Assembly (NCBI RefSeq): GCF_003111645.1 | Contig: NZ_CP022187.1 | Span: 3,348,001-3,412,000, forward strand | DNA: 64,000 nucleotides | Reading direction: 5' to 3' | Source of the DNA: Parazoarcus communis | GTDB lineage: Bacteria; Pseudomonadota; Gammaproteobacteria; Burkholderiales; Rhodocyclaceae | Part shown: positions 44,413-53,149 of the stretch, piece after piece | How positions within the stretch are numbered: the first letter of the stretch is position 1 | Layout: every line of letters starts with the position of its first letter | Translations under genes and position numbers: made by a program | Notes under the pieces: generated by a model | The model's database searches: none | What the model was told of the DNA's origin: nothing | What the model saw: the letters and a program-made list of their open reading frames with translations, nothing else

Positions 44413-46386
44413 ATGCAACTCGCTCAACGCGATCATATCTCGCGGGTGCTGTCCGTGGCCCGGAGCAATGACGTATCCAAAGACCGGATCCAGCGTTCCT
44501 GGCTGCGCTGCATCGAAGAGTACGATCTCGACCCCACCCGGCCGACGCCTGCACACATCATCGAACACAGCCAGCTGCGCCAGCACCGCGAGCAGATCGA
44601 GGATTTTTTGCTGGTCGCACGCACGGGTATGGAGCAACTCTACAAGCGGGTATGCGATCTCGGCTACGTGCTGCTGTTGACCGATGCCAGCGGCGTGACC
44701 GTGGACTTTATCGGCAATGACCGCTGGGAGGGAGAACTCCGACGCTCGGGTCTCTACCTCGGTGCCGACTGGAGCGAGGCGCGGGCGGGCACCTGCGCGG
44801 TGGGTACATGCATCGCCGATCTCAGCCCGATTACCTGCCACCAGATCGATCACTTTGACTCGTCTCACATCGCGCTGACCTGCAACAGTGCGCCGCTGTT
44901 CGACCCCACCGGGGCGTTGCTCGGGGTGCTCGACATCTCCGCCCTGAGCTCCCCTTCACCGCGCGAGAGTCAGCACCTGGCGCTGCAGCTGACGGTGATG
45001 TACGCCAAGATGGTCGAAGACGCCAACTTCATGCGTTTCTTCCACGAAGCCTACGTGTTGCGGCTGGGTGCGGCGTGGCCGATGGTCGATGCCAGCGGTG
45101 AAATGCTGCTGGCTTTCGATGCCGACGGCGTCGTTGTCGGCGCCAACAATGGTGCGCGCCGCGTGCTCAGGGCCGGGAGTGACCGCGGCGTGTCCTGCGC
45201 GCTCGTGGGCAGTTCGCTCGATTCGATCTTCCGCGAAGGCAGTGCCGAGGTATGGCGCATTGGGCGCAATGCCTTACTGAACGAGCGCACGGCCCTGACC
45301 ACCTTCGATCACGACGTGTTTTACGCCCATGTGATTTCGCCCAGCGTCGCGCCCGGTCGCAGGACGGAGCTGGCGCAGATGGCCGAGCCGGACGTGAGCG
45401 CGCCCGCGCTCGACCGCCTGGCGGGGGATGATCCGCAGATGCAGCGTCTGATCAGGCAGGCAAAACGCCTCGTCAACAAGTCGGTCTGCATTCTGTTGCA
45501 CGGCGAAACCGGGACCGGCAAGGAGGTCGTGGCCAAGGCCCTGCACGAATCGAGCGACCGCTGCGACAAACCGTTCGTGGCCATCAATTGCGCCGCAATC
45601 CCCGAGTCGCTGATCGAGAGCGAACTGTTCGGCTACACCGCCGGCGCCTTTACCGGCGGGCGCAGCAAGGGCATGAAGGGGCTGATCGCCCAGGCTGACG
45701 GTGGCACCCTGTTCCTCGACGAAATCGGTGACATGCCCATTCACCTGCAGACGCGACTGCTGCGTGTGCTGGCCGAAAAGGAGGTGACTCCGCTCGGCAG
45801 CGACAGAGCGCAGCCGATCCGGCTGACGGTGGTGGCTGCATCGCACCGTGACCTGCGCAAGCTGATTGCCGATGGTCTGTTCCGCGAGGATCTCTACTAC
45901 AGGCTGTGTGGTGCGACACTCTACCTGCCTGCACTCAGGATGCGTGAGGACAAGACCTACCTGATCAATCTGCTCGTGGCCGAGGAAGCGGCCGAGATGG
46001 GATGCGAAGCCGACATCGATCCGGCGGCCATGGCCCTGCTGTGCGGTCATGCCTGGCCGGGCAACGTGCGCCAGTTGCGCAACGTGCTGCGCTTTGCGCT
46101 CGCGGTCAGCGACAGCGGACGGATCCGGGTGTGTGATCTGCCCGATGAGTTCATGGAGCCGTCACTTGCTCACAGGCCTGCGCCCCAGGCGCCAGCGCCG
46201 ACTGCGATGTCGTCCATGGCCGGCTCGGGGCCGCGCTGGAGCGAGCGTGAGGGGGAATGGTTGCTCGAAGCGTTGCAGCGCCACAAGTGGTGCGTGACTG
46301 CGGCAGCGGCTGAGCTCGGGCTGTGCCGTGCAACGGTTTATCGCCGCATGAAGCGCCACGGCATCGTGCCCCCAAACCAGCTCTGA
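44413..46386 (+). CDS. acoR: Sigma-54-dependent activator, AcoR-like
   Basis: 657 residues from ATG 44413, preceded by GGAGGAG nine bases upstream; an ATG six codons earlier includes that site. A GAF-type sensor region (about 70-190), a further linker, an AAA+ domain and a Fis-type helix-turn-helix (WCVTAAAAELGLCRATVYRRMKRHG) are present. Walker A GETGTGKE, GAFTGG (consensus GAFTGA), Walker B GGTLFLDEIGD and RxDLYYRL arginine-finger region are visible. It matches acetoin-catabolism regulators and is the evident partner of the two sigma-54 promoters and repeats at 35.66-36.05 kb. Confidence 0.92.
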   Translation: MQLAQRDHISRVLSVARSNDVSKDRIQRSWLRCIEEYDLDPTRPTPAHIIEHSQLRQHREQIEDFLLVARTGMEQLYKRVCDLGYVLLLTDASGVTVDFIGNDRWEGELRRSGLYLGADWSEARAGTCAVGTCIADLSPITCHQIDHFDSSHIALTCNSAPLFDPTGALLGVLDISALSSPSPRESQHLALQLTVMYAKMVEDANFMRFFHEAYVLRLGAAWPMVDASGEMLLAFDADGVVVGANNGARRVLRAGSDRGVSCALVGSSLDSIFREGSAEVWRIGRNALLNERTALTTFDHDVFYAHVISPSVAPGRRTELAQMAEPDVSAPALDRLAGDDPQMQRLIRQAKRLVNKSVCILLHGETGTGKEVVAKALHESSDRCDKPFVAINCAAIPESLIESELFGYTAGAFTGGRSKGMKGLIAQADGGTLFLDEIGDMPIHLQTRLLRVLAEKEVTPLGSDRAQPIRLTVVAASHRDLRKLIADGLFREDLYYRLCGATLYLPALRMREDKTYLINLLVAEEAAEMGCEADIDPAAMALLCGHAWPGNVRQLRNVLRFALAVSDSGRIRVCDLPDEFMEPSLAHRPAPQAPAPTAMSSMAGSGPRWSEREGEWLLEALQRHKWCVTAAAAELGLCRATVYRRMKRHGIVPPNQL

Positions 46387-46425
46387 GTCGGTCTCGCGGT
46401 GTAGGCTGAGGGCACCCGCCCGGCG

Positions 46426-47748
46426 TCAGTTGCCTGAAGGCCGCTCGACGGGTTCGTCGGTCGGGGGGGACGTCTGCTGTTCCGGCCCGGCATGCTGCAT
46501 CTGCTCTTGCGCAATCTGCTCGTCGACCCGCGGGTCGAGGGCTGCGGCCAGCGGCGAGCTGCTGGTGCTGTCGGGCATCGGGATGTGATGCAGCGGCGCG
46601 TCGTCGACCTGATGCAGGTGGGTCGCACGCTTAGGCTGCACCCGCCATGCCACCACGGCCGCGCAGACGGCGACAAAGACATACAGCATGTTGGCGCCGA
46701 GAAAGCGCATGAGCACGCCGGCGAGGAGTGGGCCGATACTGGCGCCGACACCGAAAGTCAGCAGCAGCATGGCGGTGAGCGATACCCGCAGGTCTGCGGT
46801 CACGTGGTCGTTGGCGAGCGCAACCGCAAGCGGGTAGAGGCAGAACTGCAGCATGCACACCGCAAAGCCCGCCGCGAACAGCAGCCATATCGGCGCCTCG
46901 GGCAAGACTGCGAGCGGCAGGGCGAACACCGCCAGCACCGCGCCACAGCGGCTGATCAGCCATACGCGATCACGCCGGTCCGACAGCCAGCCCAGCGGCC
47001 ATTGCACGAGCAGGCCGGCAAAAATGCAGCTACCCATGAACAGACCGACCTGCTCGGTCGTCAGGCCCATGCGCGTGCCGTAGAGCGGCGCGAGGCCGTA
47101 GAAGGAGCCAATCAGCAGCCCGGCGACCAGAATGGTGATCAGCGACAGCGGAACGCGTTTGAAGAAGAAGCGCAGCTCGAGCGGCGCCGGATGCAGCTTG
47201 GCCGGGTGCAGCTTGTGGGTGAGGGCAACCGGCACCAGGCACAGGGCAAAACACAGCCCGACCAGCATCAGCAACTCCAGGCCGAGCTCGGGGTGCGCCA
47301 CCAGCACCAGCTGGCCCAGAATCAGGCCGAGATAGGAGGCGCCCATATATCCGGAAAACACCTGGCCGCGCTGCTCGGCATGGGACTGTTCGTTGAGCCA
47401 GCTCTCGATCACCATGTACTGGCACATCATGCACAGGCCGATCACCATGCGCAGCGTCAGCCACGCCGGCAGCCAGTCGGTCAGGCCGTGACCGAGCACG
47501 GCCGCCGTCACCACGCCGGCGCACGCCACATAGGCGCGGATGTGGCCGACGCGTCCAATCAGCCGGTGTCCCACCTTGCCGCCCAGCACCAGGCCGACGT
47601 AGTTCGCCGTCATCAAGGCACCCACCCACAGGCCGTCCGCCGTTGCCGCAACCCGCAAGGCCAGGTAAGTGCTGAGCAGGCCCGAGCCCAGCAGCATCAG
47701 CAGGGTGGCAAAGTAAAGTGAACGGAAGGACTTGAGGATCAGAATCAT
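46426..47748 (-). CDS. MFS transporter
   Basis: 440 residues with twelve predicted helices (starting LYFATLLMLLGSGLLSTYLALRV) and the MFS loop signature GKVGHRLIGRVGHIRAY between helices 2 and 3. It resembles the YcaD/UMF-like group of small-molecule exporters (WSxRRDRVWLISR region in the second half). The last 60 residues are a hydrophilic, Pro/Gln-rich cytoplasmic tail (DEQIAQEQMQHAGPEQQ). Substrate unknown. It converges on the acoR-like gene. Confidence 0.88.
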   Translation of the reverse strand: MILILKSFRSLYFATLLMLLGSGLLSTYLALRVAATADGLWVGALMTANYVGLVLGGKVGHRLIGRVGHIRAYVACAGVVTAAVLGHGLTDWLPAWLTLRMVIGLCMMCQYMVIESWLNEQSHAEQRGQVFSGYMGASYLGLILGQLVLVAHPELGLELLMLVGLCFALCLVPVALTHKLHPAKLHPAPLELRFFFKRVPLSLITILVAGLLIGSFYGLAPLYGTRMGLTTEQVGLFMGSCIFAGLLVQWPLGWLSDRRDRVWLISRCGAVLAVFALPLAVLPEAPIWLLFAAGFAVCMLQFCLYPLAVALANDHVTADLRVSLTAMLLLTFGVGASIGPLLAGVLMRFLGANMLYVFVAVCAAVVAWRVQPKRATHLHQVDDAPLHHIPMPDSTSSSPLAAALDPRVDEQIAQEQMQHAGPEQQTSPPTDEPVERPSGN

Positions 47749-47886
47749 TGTGCGGGGGCTGACTCGATTGGCGGCGGGCGGGGCGAGGGGCGCCCGCGAA
47801 AGATCCCGTCATGTTACCCGTGCTATCCCGACTAAGGTACTCGGATAAACACCAAGTTGGTGCGCAAGGTCACGGTGAGGGGCGAT

Positions 47887-47913
47887 TCAAGTTTTTCTGC
47901 GCACTGCCGTTAA
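47887..47913 (+). promoter_or_regulatory. FliA (sigma-28) promoter of the YjfB gene
   Basis: TCAAGTTT-N11-GCCGTTAA differs from the flagellar sigma-28 consensus TAAAGTTT-N11-GCCGATAA at one base in each box, with exact spacing. It lies 45 bp upstream of the small YjfB-type gene. Confidence 0.75.
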
Positions 47914-47958
47914 GCCCGGTATTGGCGTGTTCGCCAGAATCAGACAAGGAGGTGCGAC

Positions 47959-48153
47959 ATGGATGTCTCATCCATCGCCGCCGCCGCGAGTGCCAACTCC
48001 GCGGCCCAGCTGCAGCAGGAAGTGTCGATGTCGGTGCTCAAGAAAGCCATGGACATCCAGGAGCAGAGCGCAATGCAGCTGCTCGAGGCCTTGCCGCCCG
48101 TGCCCGCTGCGCCCGCCGGAACCGCGGGTGGCGTGATCGATACCTGGGCATAG
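47959..48153 (+). CDS. YjfB-family putative motility protein (64 aa)
   Basis: 64 residues with an excellent ribosome binding site (AAGGAGG, nine bases upstream). It matches the small YjfB family: MDVSSIAAAASANSAAQ, then LKKAMDIQEQSAMQLLEALP. The family is linked to motility by context and has no known activity. The FliA-type promoter just upstream supports expression with late flagellar genes. Confidence 0.85.
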   Translation: MDVSSIAAAASANSAAQLQQEVSMSVLKKAMDIQEQSAMQLLEALPPVPAAPAGTAGGVIDTWA

Positions 48154-48235
48154 TCAGTTCCGTCGCGCCCGCTGAAAACTTGGGGCGCAGCCGGGGGGCT
48201 GCTATCGTTCGCCTGCCCCGATCCGAGACAAGCCC

Positions 48236-48472
48236 ATGGCAGACGCACAGCCCAACAATCCCCTCCACGGCCTCACCCTGGAGAAGATCCTCAACGAACT
48301 GCTGACCTACTACACGTGGGCGGAGCTCGGGCAGCAGATCGACATCCGCTGCTTCAATCACGAGCCCAGCATTGCCTCCAGTCTCAAGTTTCTGCGGCGC
48401 ACGCCGTGGGCACGCGAACAGGTCGAGGCGCTGTATGTCTATACGGTGCGCAACGGTATCCCCAGGCACTGA
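48236..48472 (+). CDS. VF530 family DNA-binding protein (DUF2132)
   Basis: 78 residues. The sequence NNPLHGLTLEKILNELL, then LGQQIDIRCFNHEPSIASS and LKFLRRTPWAREQVEALYV, is diagnostic of the VF530 fold, a small helical domain structurally likened to DNA-binding proteins. Function is not established. It is 44 bp before the glutaminase gene and may be co-transcribed with it. Confidence 0.9.
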   Translation: MADAQPNNPLHGLTLEKILNELLTYYTWAELGQQIDIRCFNHEPSIASSLKFLRRTPWAREQVEALYVYTVRNGIPRH

Positions 48473-48516
48473 GCGTCCGCACCATTCTGCCGCACCTCAC
48501 TCGCAAGGACAGGACG

Positions 48517-49428
48517 ATGGACTTCCAGCCCGTACTCGACGACATCGTCAGCACGCTCAAACCCGAACTCGGCGCCGGCAAGGTGGCGAGCTACATCCCC
48601 GCCCTGGCGCGGGTCTCGCCCCACCAACTGGGCATTGCACTGCGCACCCGCGAGGGCGCGGAGTACTGTGCCGGCGATGCGACGACGCTGTTCTCCATCC
48701 AGAGTGTCTCCAAGGTGTTCTCGCTCACTCTCGCCATGCGCAACCTGGGCGAGGTCCTGTGGCAGCGCATGGGGCGCGAGCCTTCGGGCAACCCGTTCAA
48801 CTCCCTGGTGCAGCTCGAAGCCGAACACGGCGTGCCACGCAACCCCTTCATCAACGCCGGGGCGATTGCGGTGGCCGACCGCCTGGTGAGCACTTGCGGC
48901 GATGGGCGGGCCGAGATTCTCGCGCTGCTCTCCAGCCTTTGCGGCGAAGCCGTGGCGTTTGACGAGGAGGTGGCCGCGTCGGAGGCAGCGACGGGGTTTC
49001 GCAACATCGCGCTGGCCAACTTCATGAAAGGCTTCGGCAATATCGACAACGATGTTGCGCCGGTGCTCGATCTCTATTTTCACCAGTGCTCGGTGGCAAT
49101 GAACTGCGTGCAGCTTGCCCGGGCCATCGGCTACCTGTGCAACGATGGCGCGCATCCGCTCGATGGCTCGGCGCTGGTTTCCGATCGCCAGGCACGTCGC
49201 ATCAACTCGCTGATGCTCACCTGCGGCACGTACGACGCGGCCGGCGAGTTCGCCTTCCGCATCGGCCTGCCGTGCAAGAGCGGGGTGGGCGGCGGCATCG
49301 TGGCCGTGCTGCCCGATACGCTCAGCCTGTGCGTGTGGTCGCCGGGACTGGACGAGACCGGCAACTCGCTGCTGGGCATGAAGGCGCTCGAAATGTTCGT
49401 CGCGCGCACCGGCCTGTCGGTGTTCTGA
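48517..49428 (+). CDS. glsA: Glutaminase A
   Basis: 303 residues from ATG 48517 (AGGA upstream). The serine-dependent glutaminase fold shows Ser63-x-x-Lys66 (FSIQSVSKVFSL), NPFNSLVQLE, PRNPFINAGAIAV, and the C-terminal GGIVAVLPDTLSLCVWSPGLD. It hydrolyses glutamine to glutamate and ammonia in the cytoplasm. The length is that of the bacterial enzyme. Confidence 0.95.
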   Translation: MDFQPVLDDIVSTLKPELGAGKVASYIPALARVSPHQLGIALRTREGAEYCAGDATTLFSIQSVSKVFSLTLAMRNLGEVLWQRMGREPSGNPFNSLVQLEAEHGVPRNPFINAGAIAVADRLVSTCGDGRAEILALLSSLCGEAVAFDEEVAASEAATGFRNIALANFMKGFGNIDNDVAPVLDLYFHQCSVAMNCVQLARAIGYLCNDGAHPLDGSALVSDRQARRINSLMLTCGTYDAAGEFAFRIGLPCKSGVGGGIVAVLPDTLSLCVWSPGLDETGNSLLGMKALEMFVARTGLSVF

Positions 49429-49451
49429 GTGCCTGCTGCAGGCGTGGACGA

Positions 49452-50570
49452 TCAGCCCGGACGCGCGTGATTGTCGAAGGCGAATGCGTGTGGCCAGTGC
49501 GCCTGGGCGCGGGCTTCGGCGGGTGCGACTGCCCACAGGTCGCCGCCGTCGCCGGTGGCAAGCAGCCCCCCGCGCGTGGCGGTCAGCGCACAGACGCCGG
49601 GTGTGGGCAGATGGCCGATGAAGCTGCCGTCCGCCTCCCATAGCGCAAGCGTGCCGGCCACGCTGCAACTCACCGCGAATACGGGGCCCGTCGGCCCGTC
49701 AATCGCGACAATGTCGCCGGCGTAGCCGCCACAGGCTGCGAGCACCTCGGGCGTCGCCGTGCCGTAGCGCAGGCCCTCGTCCGTGAGCAGGGCGAACAGT
49801 GGCCGCGCCCTGATCGTGTCTGCCGCATCCCCGGCTTCGTTCTGCAGCGACACTGCGATGCGGCCATCGGCCGCCTGTGCGATGTGGCGCACGCTCATCC
49901 ACGGGTCCGGCACGCGGTATTGCGCGAGCACGCGGCCGTCTTCGGGGTCGAGCAGCGCGAGTGTCGGGTCCATTCTGTCCAGGTTGCGCTTGAGGCGTCC
50001 GGTCTCGGGCAGGGTGAGGATGCCGCCGTTGGCGACCGCAATGCGTCCGTCGGTGAGCTGCATCAGCGCATGCGGGCCAATGCCTCCGGTGGGCCAGGCG
50101 GCGAGGCGCTGGAGCGTGAGTGCGTCGTACACGCCCACGCGGCCGTGACCATTGATGAGTTCGCTCTCGGTGGCGAACAGCAGGCGTCCGTCGCGGCTGA
50201 AGCTCAGATGGCCCTCGAGGCGGATGTCCTCGTCGGCGTCATAGACGTCGAACGCGGCCAGCTGCCGGCCACTGGCCACGTCCCAGCGCAGCAGAAAGCG
50301 GCCCGGTCTGCGCGCGGCGACCACCGCGGAGCCGTCGCCCGACGGATGCCAGGCCAGTTCGTGACCGCGCGCGGGCAGCTCGAATGCGTGGGAGATGTCG
50401 GTGCTGCGCCCGGCAAAGAAGTGGCGCGGGCGTGAGGGCGAGTCGGCCCAGCAGGTGAGCAGCGCGGGTTCGGCGGCAAACGCGGCCCGGGCAGGCGCGG
50501 GCAGATGCGCGAGGATGAAGCCGGCGGGAAGGGCGGCCAGCAGGCGGCGGCGCTGCAGATCAGTCGCCAT
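49452..50570 (-). CDS. DUF1513 exported beta-propeller protein
   Basis: 372 residues. A signal resembling a Tat signal (RRRLLAALPAGFILAHLPAPARA) precedes a WD-like propeller: HELAWHPSGDGSAVVAARRPGRF, EGHLSFSRDGRLLFATES, GIGPHALMQLTDGRIAVANGG are typical of DUF1513. It is the last gene of the leftward cluster with two imelysin proteins and a di-haem protein, whose stable association suggests metal (iron) or redox work in the periplasm. Overlaps the upstream imelysin gene. Confidence 0.88.
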   Translation of the reverse strand: MATDLQRRRLLAALPAGFILAHLPAPARAAFAAEPALLTCWADSPSRPRHFFAGRSTDISHAFELPARGHELAWHPSGDGSAVVAARRPGRFLLRWDVASGRQLAAFDVYDADEDIRLEGHLSFSRDGRLLFATESELINGHGRVGVYDALTLQRLAAWPTGGIGPHALMQLTDGRIAVANGGILTLPETGRLKRNLDRMDPTLALLDPEDGRVLAQYRVPDPWMSVRHIAQAADGRIAVSLQNEAGDAADTIRARPLFALLTDEGLRYGTATPEVLAACGGYAGDIVAIDGPTGPVFAVSCSVAGTLALWEADGSFIGHLPTPGVCALTATRGGLLATGDGGDLWAVAPAEARAQAHWPHAFAFDNHARPG

Positions 50571-51600
50571 CGTTCTCTCCGAAGCCGACGCTGACCTTCA
50601 TCGCGTCGGCAAGCTCCTCGGCCAGCAGGCGTTGCAGGCGGCTGAGTTCGCTGACCAGGGTGTCAGTCTGCAGGCGTGCAGCGTCGGCAGCGAAGTCCGG
50701 GGGCAGCGCCGTCTGCACCGCGTCGATGCGCTGGTCGAGGCGCTCCGCCAGGGTCAGCAGTCCGCGTCCGCGCAGCATTGCGGTGAGCCCGGGCATGCCC
50801 TCGTCACCCTGCAGGCCGGCGCGCAGGCCGGAGAAGTACGCCATCAGGCCGGCACGTGCGGACCCGCTGCGCCAGGCGTCGGTTTCCGCCGGGCCGGTGT
50901 GCGGGCGCAGGGGCTTTTCGAGATACTTGAGGCGCAGGGTTTCGGTGCTGCCGATCAGGATGTTGATGCCGTCGGCGAGCAGGCGTGCCTCGCGTTCGGG
51001 TTCGGCCTCGGCGAGGCCGGCAATCCAGTCCGGCCAGGCCGATACGGTCGCAGAGATGCCCGCAGCGGTGTCGCGGGCGAGCCACACGGCATAGCGGCAG
51101 GCGGGACCGTCGTCCGCGAGCGCCGGCCGTTCGGCGTCGAACAGAAGGTACTCAAGCGCAGGCAGGCCGCGCGCAGGCAGGCCGATGCGCGCGGTGTTGG
51201 CGGGCGTCTTTGCATACTGCGCGATCGAGCTTTCGATCTGTGCCGGACGCGTGGGCCAGAAGTCGATGCGGCGCAGCAGGCGCGACTCGAGCACCGGCCC
51301 GATGGGCAGCGGGCTCAGTTCGCGCAGGTCGTGCGCAGCCTCCAGCCAGCGCTGGCGGGCAGCCGCGGCTGCGGCGGGCTGACCCTCACAACTTGCGGCG
51401 AGCGCGCTCGCCAGCGCATCCACCTTGTCACCGAAGTGGCGGTAGCCTGGCGCAAGGCGCTGGCTGGCCAGGGCGCTCATCCACTGCGATGGCATCACGA
51501 TGGGCGCCGGCGCGGCGGCGTGGGCAGGCAGGGCAAGCGAAAACAGCAGGCCGGCGAAGGGCAGGCCGAAACAGCTGGTACGAAACCGGGTAAACATCAT
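50560..51600 (-). CDS. Imelysin-family periplasmic protein (first)
   Basis: 346 residues from ATG 51600, overlapping the stop of the di-haem gene (ATGA). Signal peptide MMFTRFRTSCFGLPFAGLLF to LPAHA. The helical imelysin/peptidase M75 fold contains GLPALEYLLFD (a variant of the GxHxxE site; here no His) and RIDFWPTRPAQIES. Imelysin proteins bind iron or related ligands rather than being proven peptidases. The altered motif suggests a different ligand from its paralogue at 53150-54298. Confidence 0.88.
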   Translation of the reverse strand: MMFTRFRTSCFGLPFAGLLFSLALPAHAAAPAPIVMPSQWMSALASQRLAPGYRHFGDKVDALASALAASCEGQPAAAAAARQRWLEAAHDLRELSPLPIGPVLESRLLRRIDFWPTRPAQIESSIAQYAKTPANTARIGLPARGLPALEYLLFDAERPALADDGPACRYAVWLARDTAAGISATVSAWPDWIAGLAEAEPEREARLLADGINILIGSTETLRLKYLEKPLRPHTGPAETDAWRSGSARAGLMAYFSGLRAGLQGDEGMPGLTAMLRGRGLLTLAERLDQRIDAVQTALPPDFAADAARLQTDTLVSELSRLQRLLAEELADAMKVSVGFGENDGD

Positions 51601-53048
51601 AGTGACTCCACAAAGCGGACCAGCGCATCGCGCTCGGCAGCATTCAGGCCCAGCACGTGCTGCCTGGCGGCTTCCGCCTCGCCGCCGTGCCACAGAATTG
51701 CCTCCAGCACGCCGCGCGCGCGGCCGTCATGCATCAGGGTCTGGTGACCATTCACGGTCTGGATCAGACCGACGCCCCACAGCGGCGGGGTGCGCCATTC
51801 GCGCCCGTCGGCAGCAAAGTCGGGGCGGTGGTCGGCGAGTGCCTCACCCATGTCGTGCAGCAGTAGGTCGGTGTATGGCCAGATGGATTGCCCTGCCAGT
51901 TCCGGGAAGGCGTCCGAGTCGCCAGTGACGTGGTTCGGTACATGGCAGCTCGCGCACTGTGCCTGATGAAAGATGCGCTTGCCCTCGAGGACTTGCGGGT
52001 CGGCCGGTGCGCGCCGGGCGGGTACCGCGAGCGTGGTGGTGTAGTAGATGCTGCGATCGAGCGAGCGGTCGTCGATGTCGGTGCGGTGCTCTCCGCGCTC
52101 GCTGCGCCAGGCGGCTTCCTGCTGCAGCCGCGCACGGCAGTCCTGCTGTGCCGTGGTGCATTCTTCGTGCGGGAACAGGCTGGAGGTGATGCCGATGTCG
52201 CCGTTGAAGGCGGCGGCAGTCTGGTGTGCGACGCTGCCCACGTTGGCCTTCCAGCCGAAACGCCCCACGACCCAGTCCTGCCGCACCGCGTCCCACACCC
52301 GGTTCGGGCGGCCCGAGATGCCGGCCTGATCTGCAGCCTGGCGCGCTGCGATCTCGAGCAGGCGGGCTTCGGGGATGGCCTCAAGCAGGCCGAGGCCGAT
52401 GACCTGGGGGGCAATGCGCGGTGAGATCAGCGTCTGCGGGTGCAGCGGACCGTAGCCGGGTTCGCTCAGCGTGTACGTGGGCTGGCGCAGGCTGTAGGGC
52501 GTGCCGTCGGCGAAGCGGCCGGTTACCTCGGTGTAGCTCACGGTGATCAGGGCCTCAGGGCGGATGCCGGGCAAGGCCTGATTGTTCAGTTGCGAGCCGT
52601 AGGTGGGCTCGGGCACCACACCGTCCTTGCCACCGTCACCGGGGATCGACAGGCGCAGCAGCAGGCCCACCGCTTGTTCGGTGCTGACGCCGTTGGCGTC
52701 CACCGCCGGCGGGGCACCGCGGCCGTCGAGCACGTGACAGCCGGCACAGGCGCGGGAAATGAAATGCGGGCCGAGCCCGTCCCGACCCGAGGTCGAGGCC
52801 GGTGCGCCGACCCAGCTCTTCTTGAAGAACGAGTTGCCGATGAAGAACGCAGTCTGCCGGTCCATCGACAGGTTTGCCGCCGGGTATGAAAAAGCGTTGC
52901 GTCCGTGGTCGGGCGTGGTGGTGGCGCCGCCGGGGCGTTCTTCGCCCGGTTCGTAGCCAATCGTCGGGCGAGCCGACTGCACGGCGGCGAAGGCAATGCC
53001 GGTGGCGGCGAGTACGCCGAGACCAAGGAGCAGGCGTCTGGATTTCAT
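51597..53048 (-). CDS. Di-haem DUF1111 oxidoreductase-like protein
   Basis: 483 residues from ATG 53048, signal peptide MKSRRLLLGLGVLAATGIAF. Two c-type haem motifs are present, CAGCH at residues 101-105 and CASCH near residue 365, in the arrangement of the 'thiol oxidoreductase' DUF1111 family related to cytochrome c peroxidases. The Met/His candidates for axial ligands include LMHDGRARG. In this operon it lies between two imelysin genes; it may oxidise or reduce a periplasmic metal centre (inference). Confidence 0.9.
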   Translation of the reverse strand: MKSRRLLLGLGVLAATGIAFAAVQSARPTIGYEPGEERPGGATTTPDHGRNAFSYPAANLSMDRQTAFFIGNSFFKKSWVGAPASTSGRDGLGPHFISRACAGCHVLDGRGAPPAVDANGVSTEQAVGLLLRLSIPGDGGKDGVVPEPTYGSQLNNQALPGIRPEALITVSYTEVTGRFADGTPYSLRQPTYTLSEPGYGPLHPQTLISPRIAPQVIGLGLLEAIPEARLLEIAARQAADQAGISGRPNRVWDAVRQDWVVGRFGWKANVGSVAHQTAAAFNGDIGITSSLFPHEECTTAQQDCRARLQQEAAWRSERGEHRTDIDDRSLDRSIYYTTTLAVPARRAPADPQVLEGKRIFHQAQCASCHVPNHVTGDSDAFPELAGQSIWPYTDLLLHDMGEALADHRPDFAADGREWRTPPLWGVGLIQTVNGHQTLMHDGRARGVLEAILWHGGEAEAARQHVLGLNAAERDALVRFVESL

Positions 53049-53149
53049 GAGCGCGGAAGCAGAAAGCGAGGGGGGAAGGAGGCGGGCGCCGGATGAGAGG
53101 GTGCGGACCGCAGCCCGTGGTCGCGTCAGCACCCTCGGTCACTGGGCGT

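Noticed and set aside
47850-47862. Palindrome CACCAA-G-TTGGTG between the MFS and YjfB genes
   Set aside because: Single short palindrome without a partner site or adjacent regulator; could be chance. The FliA promoter nearby explains the downstream gene.
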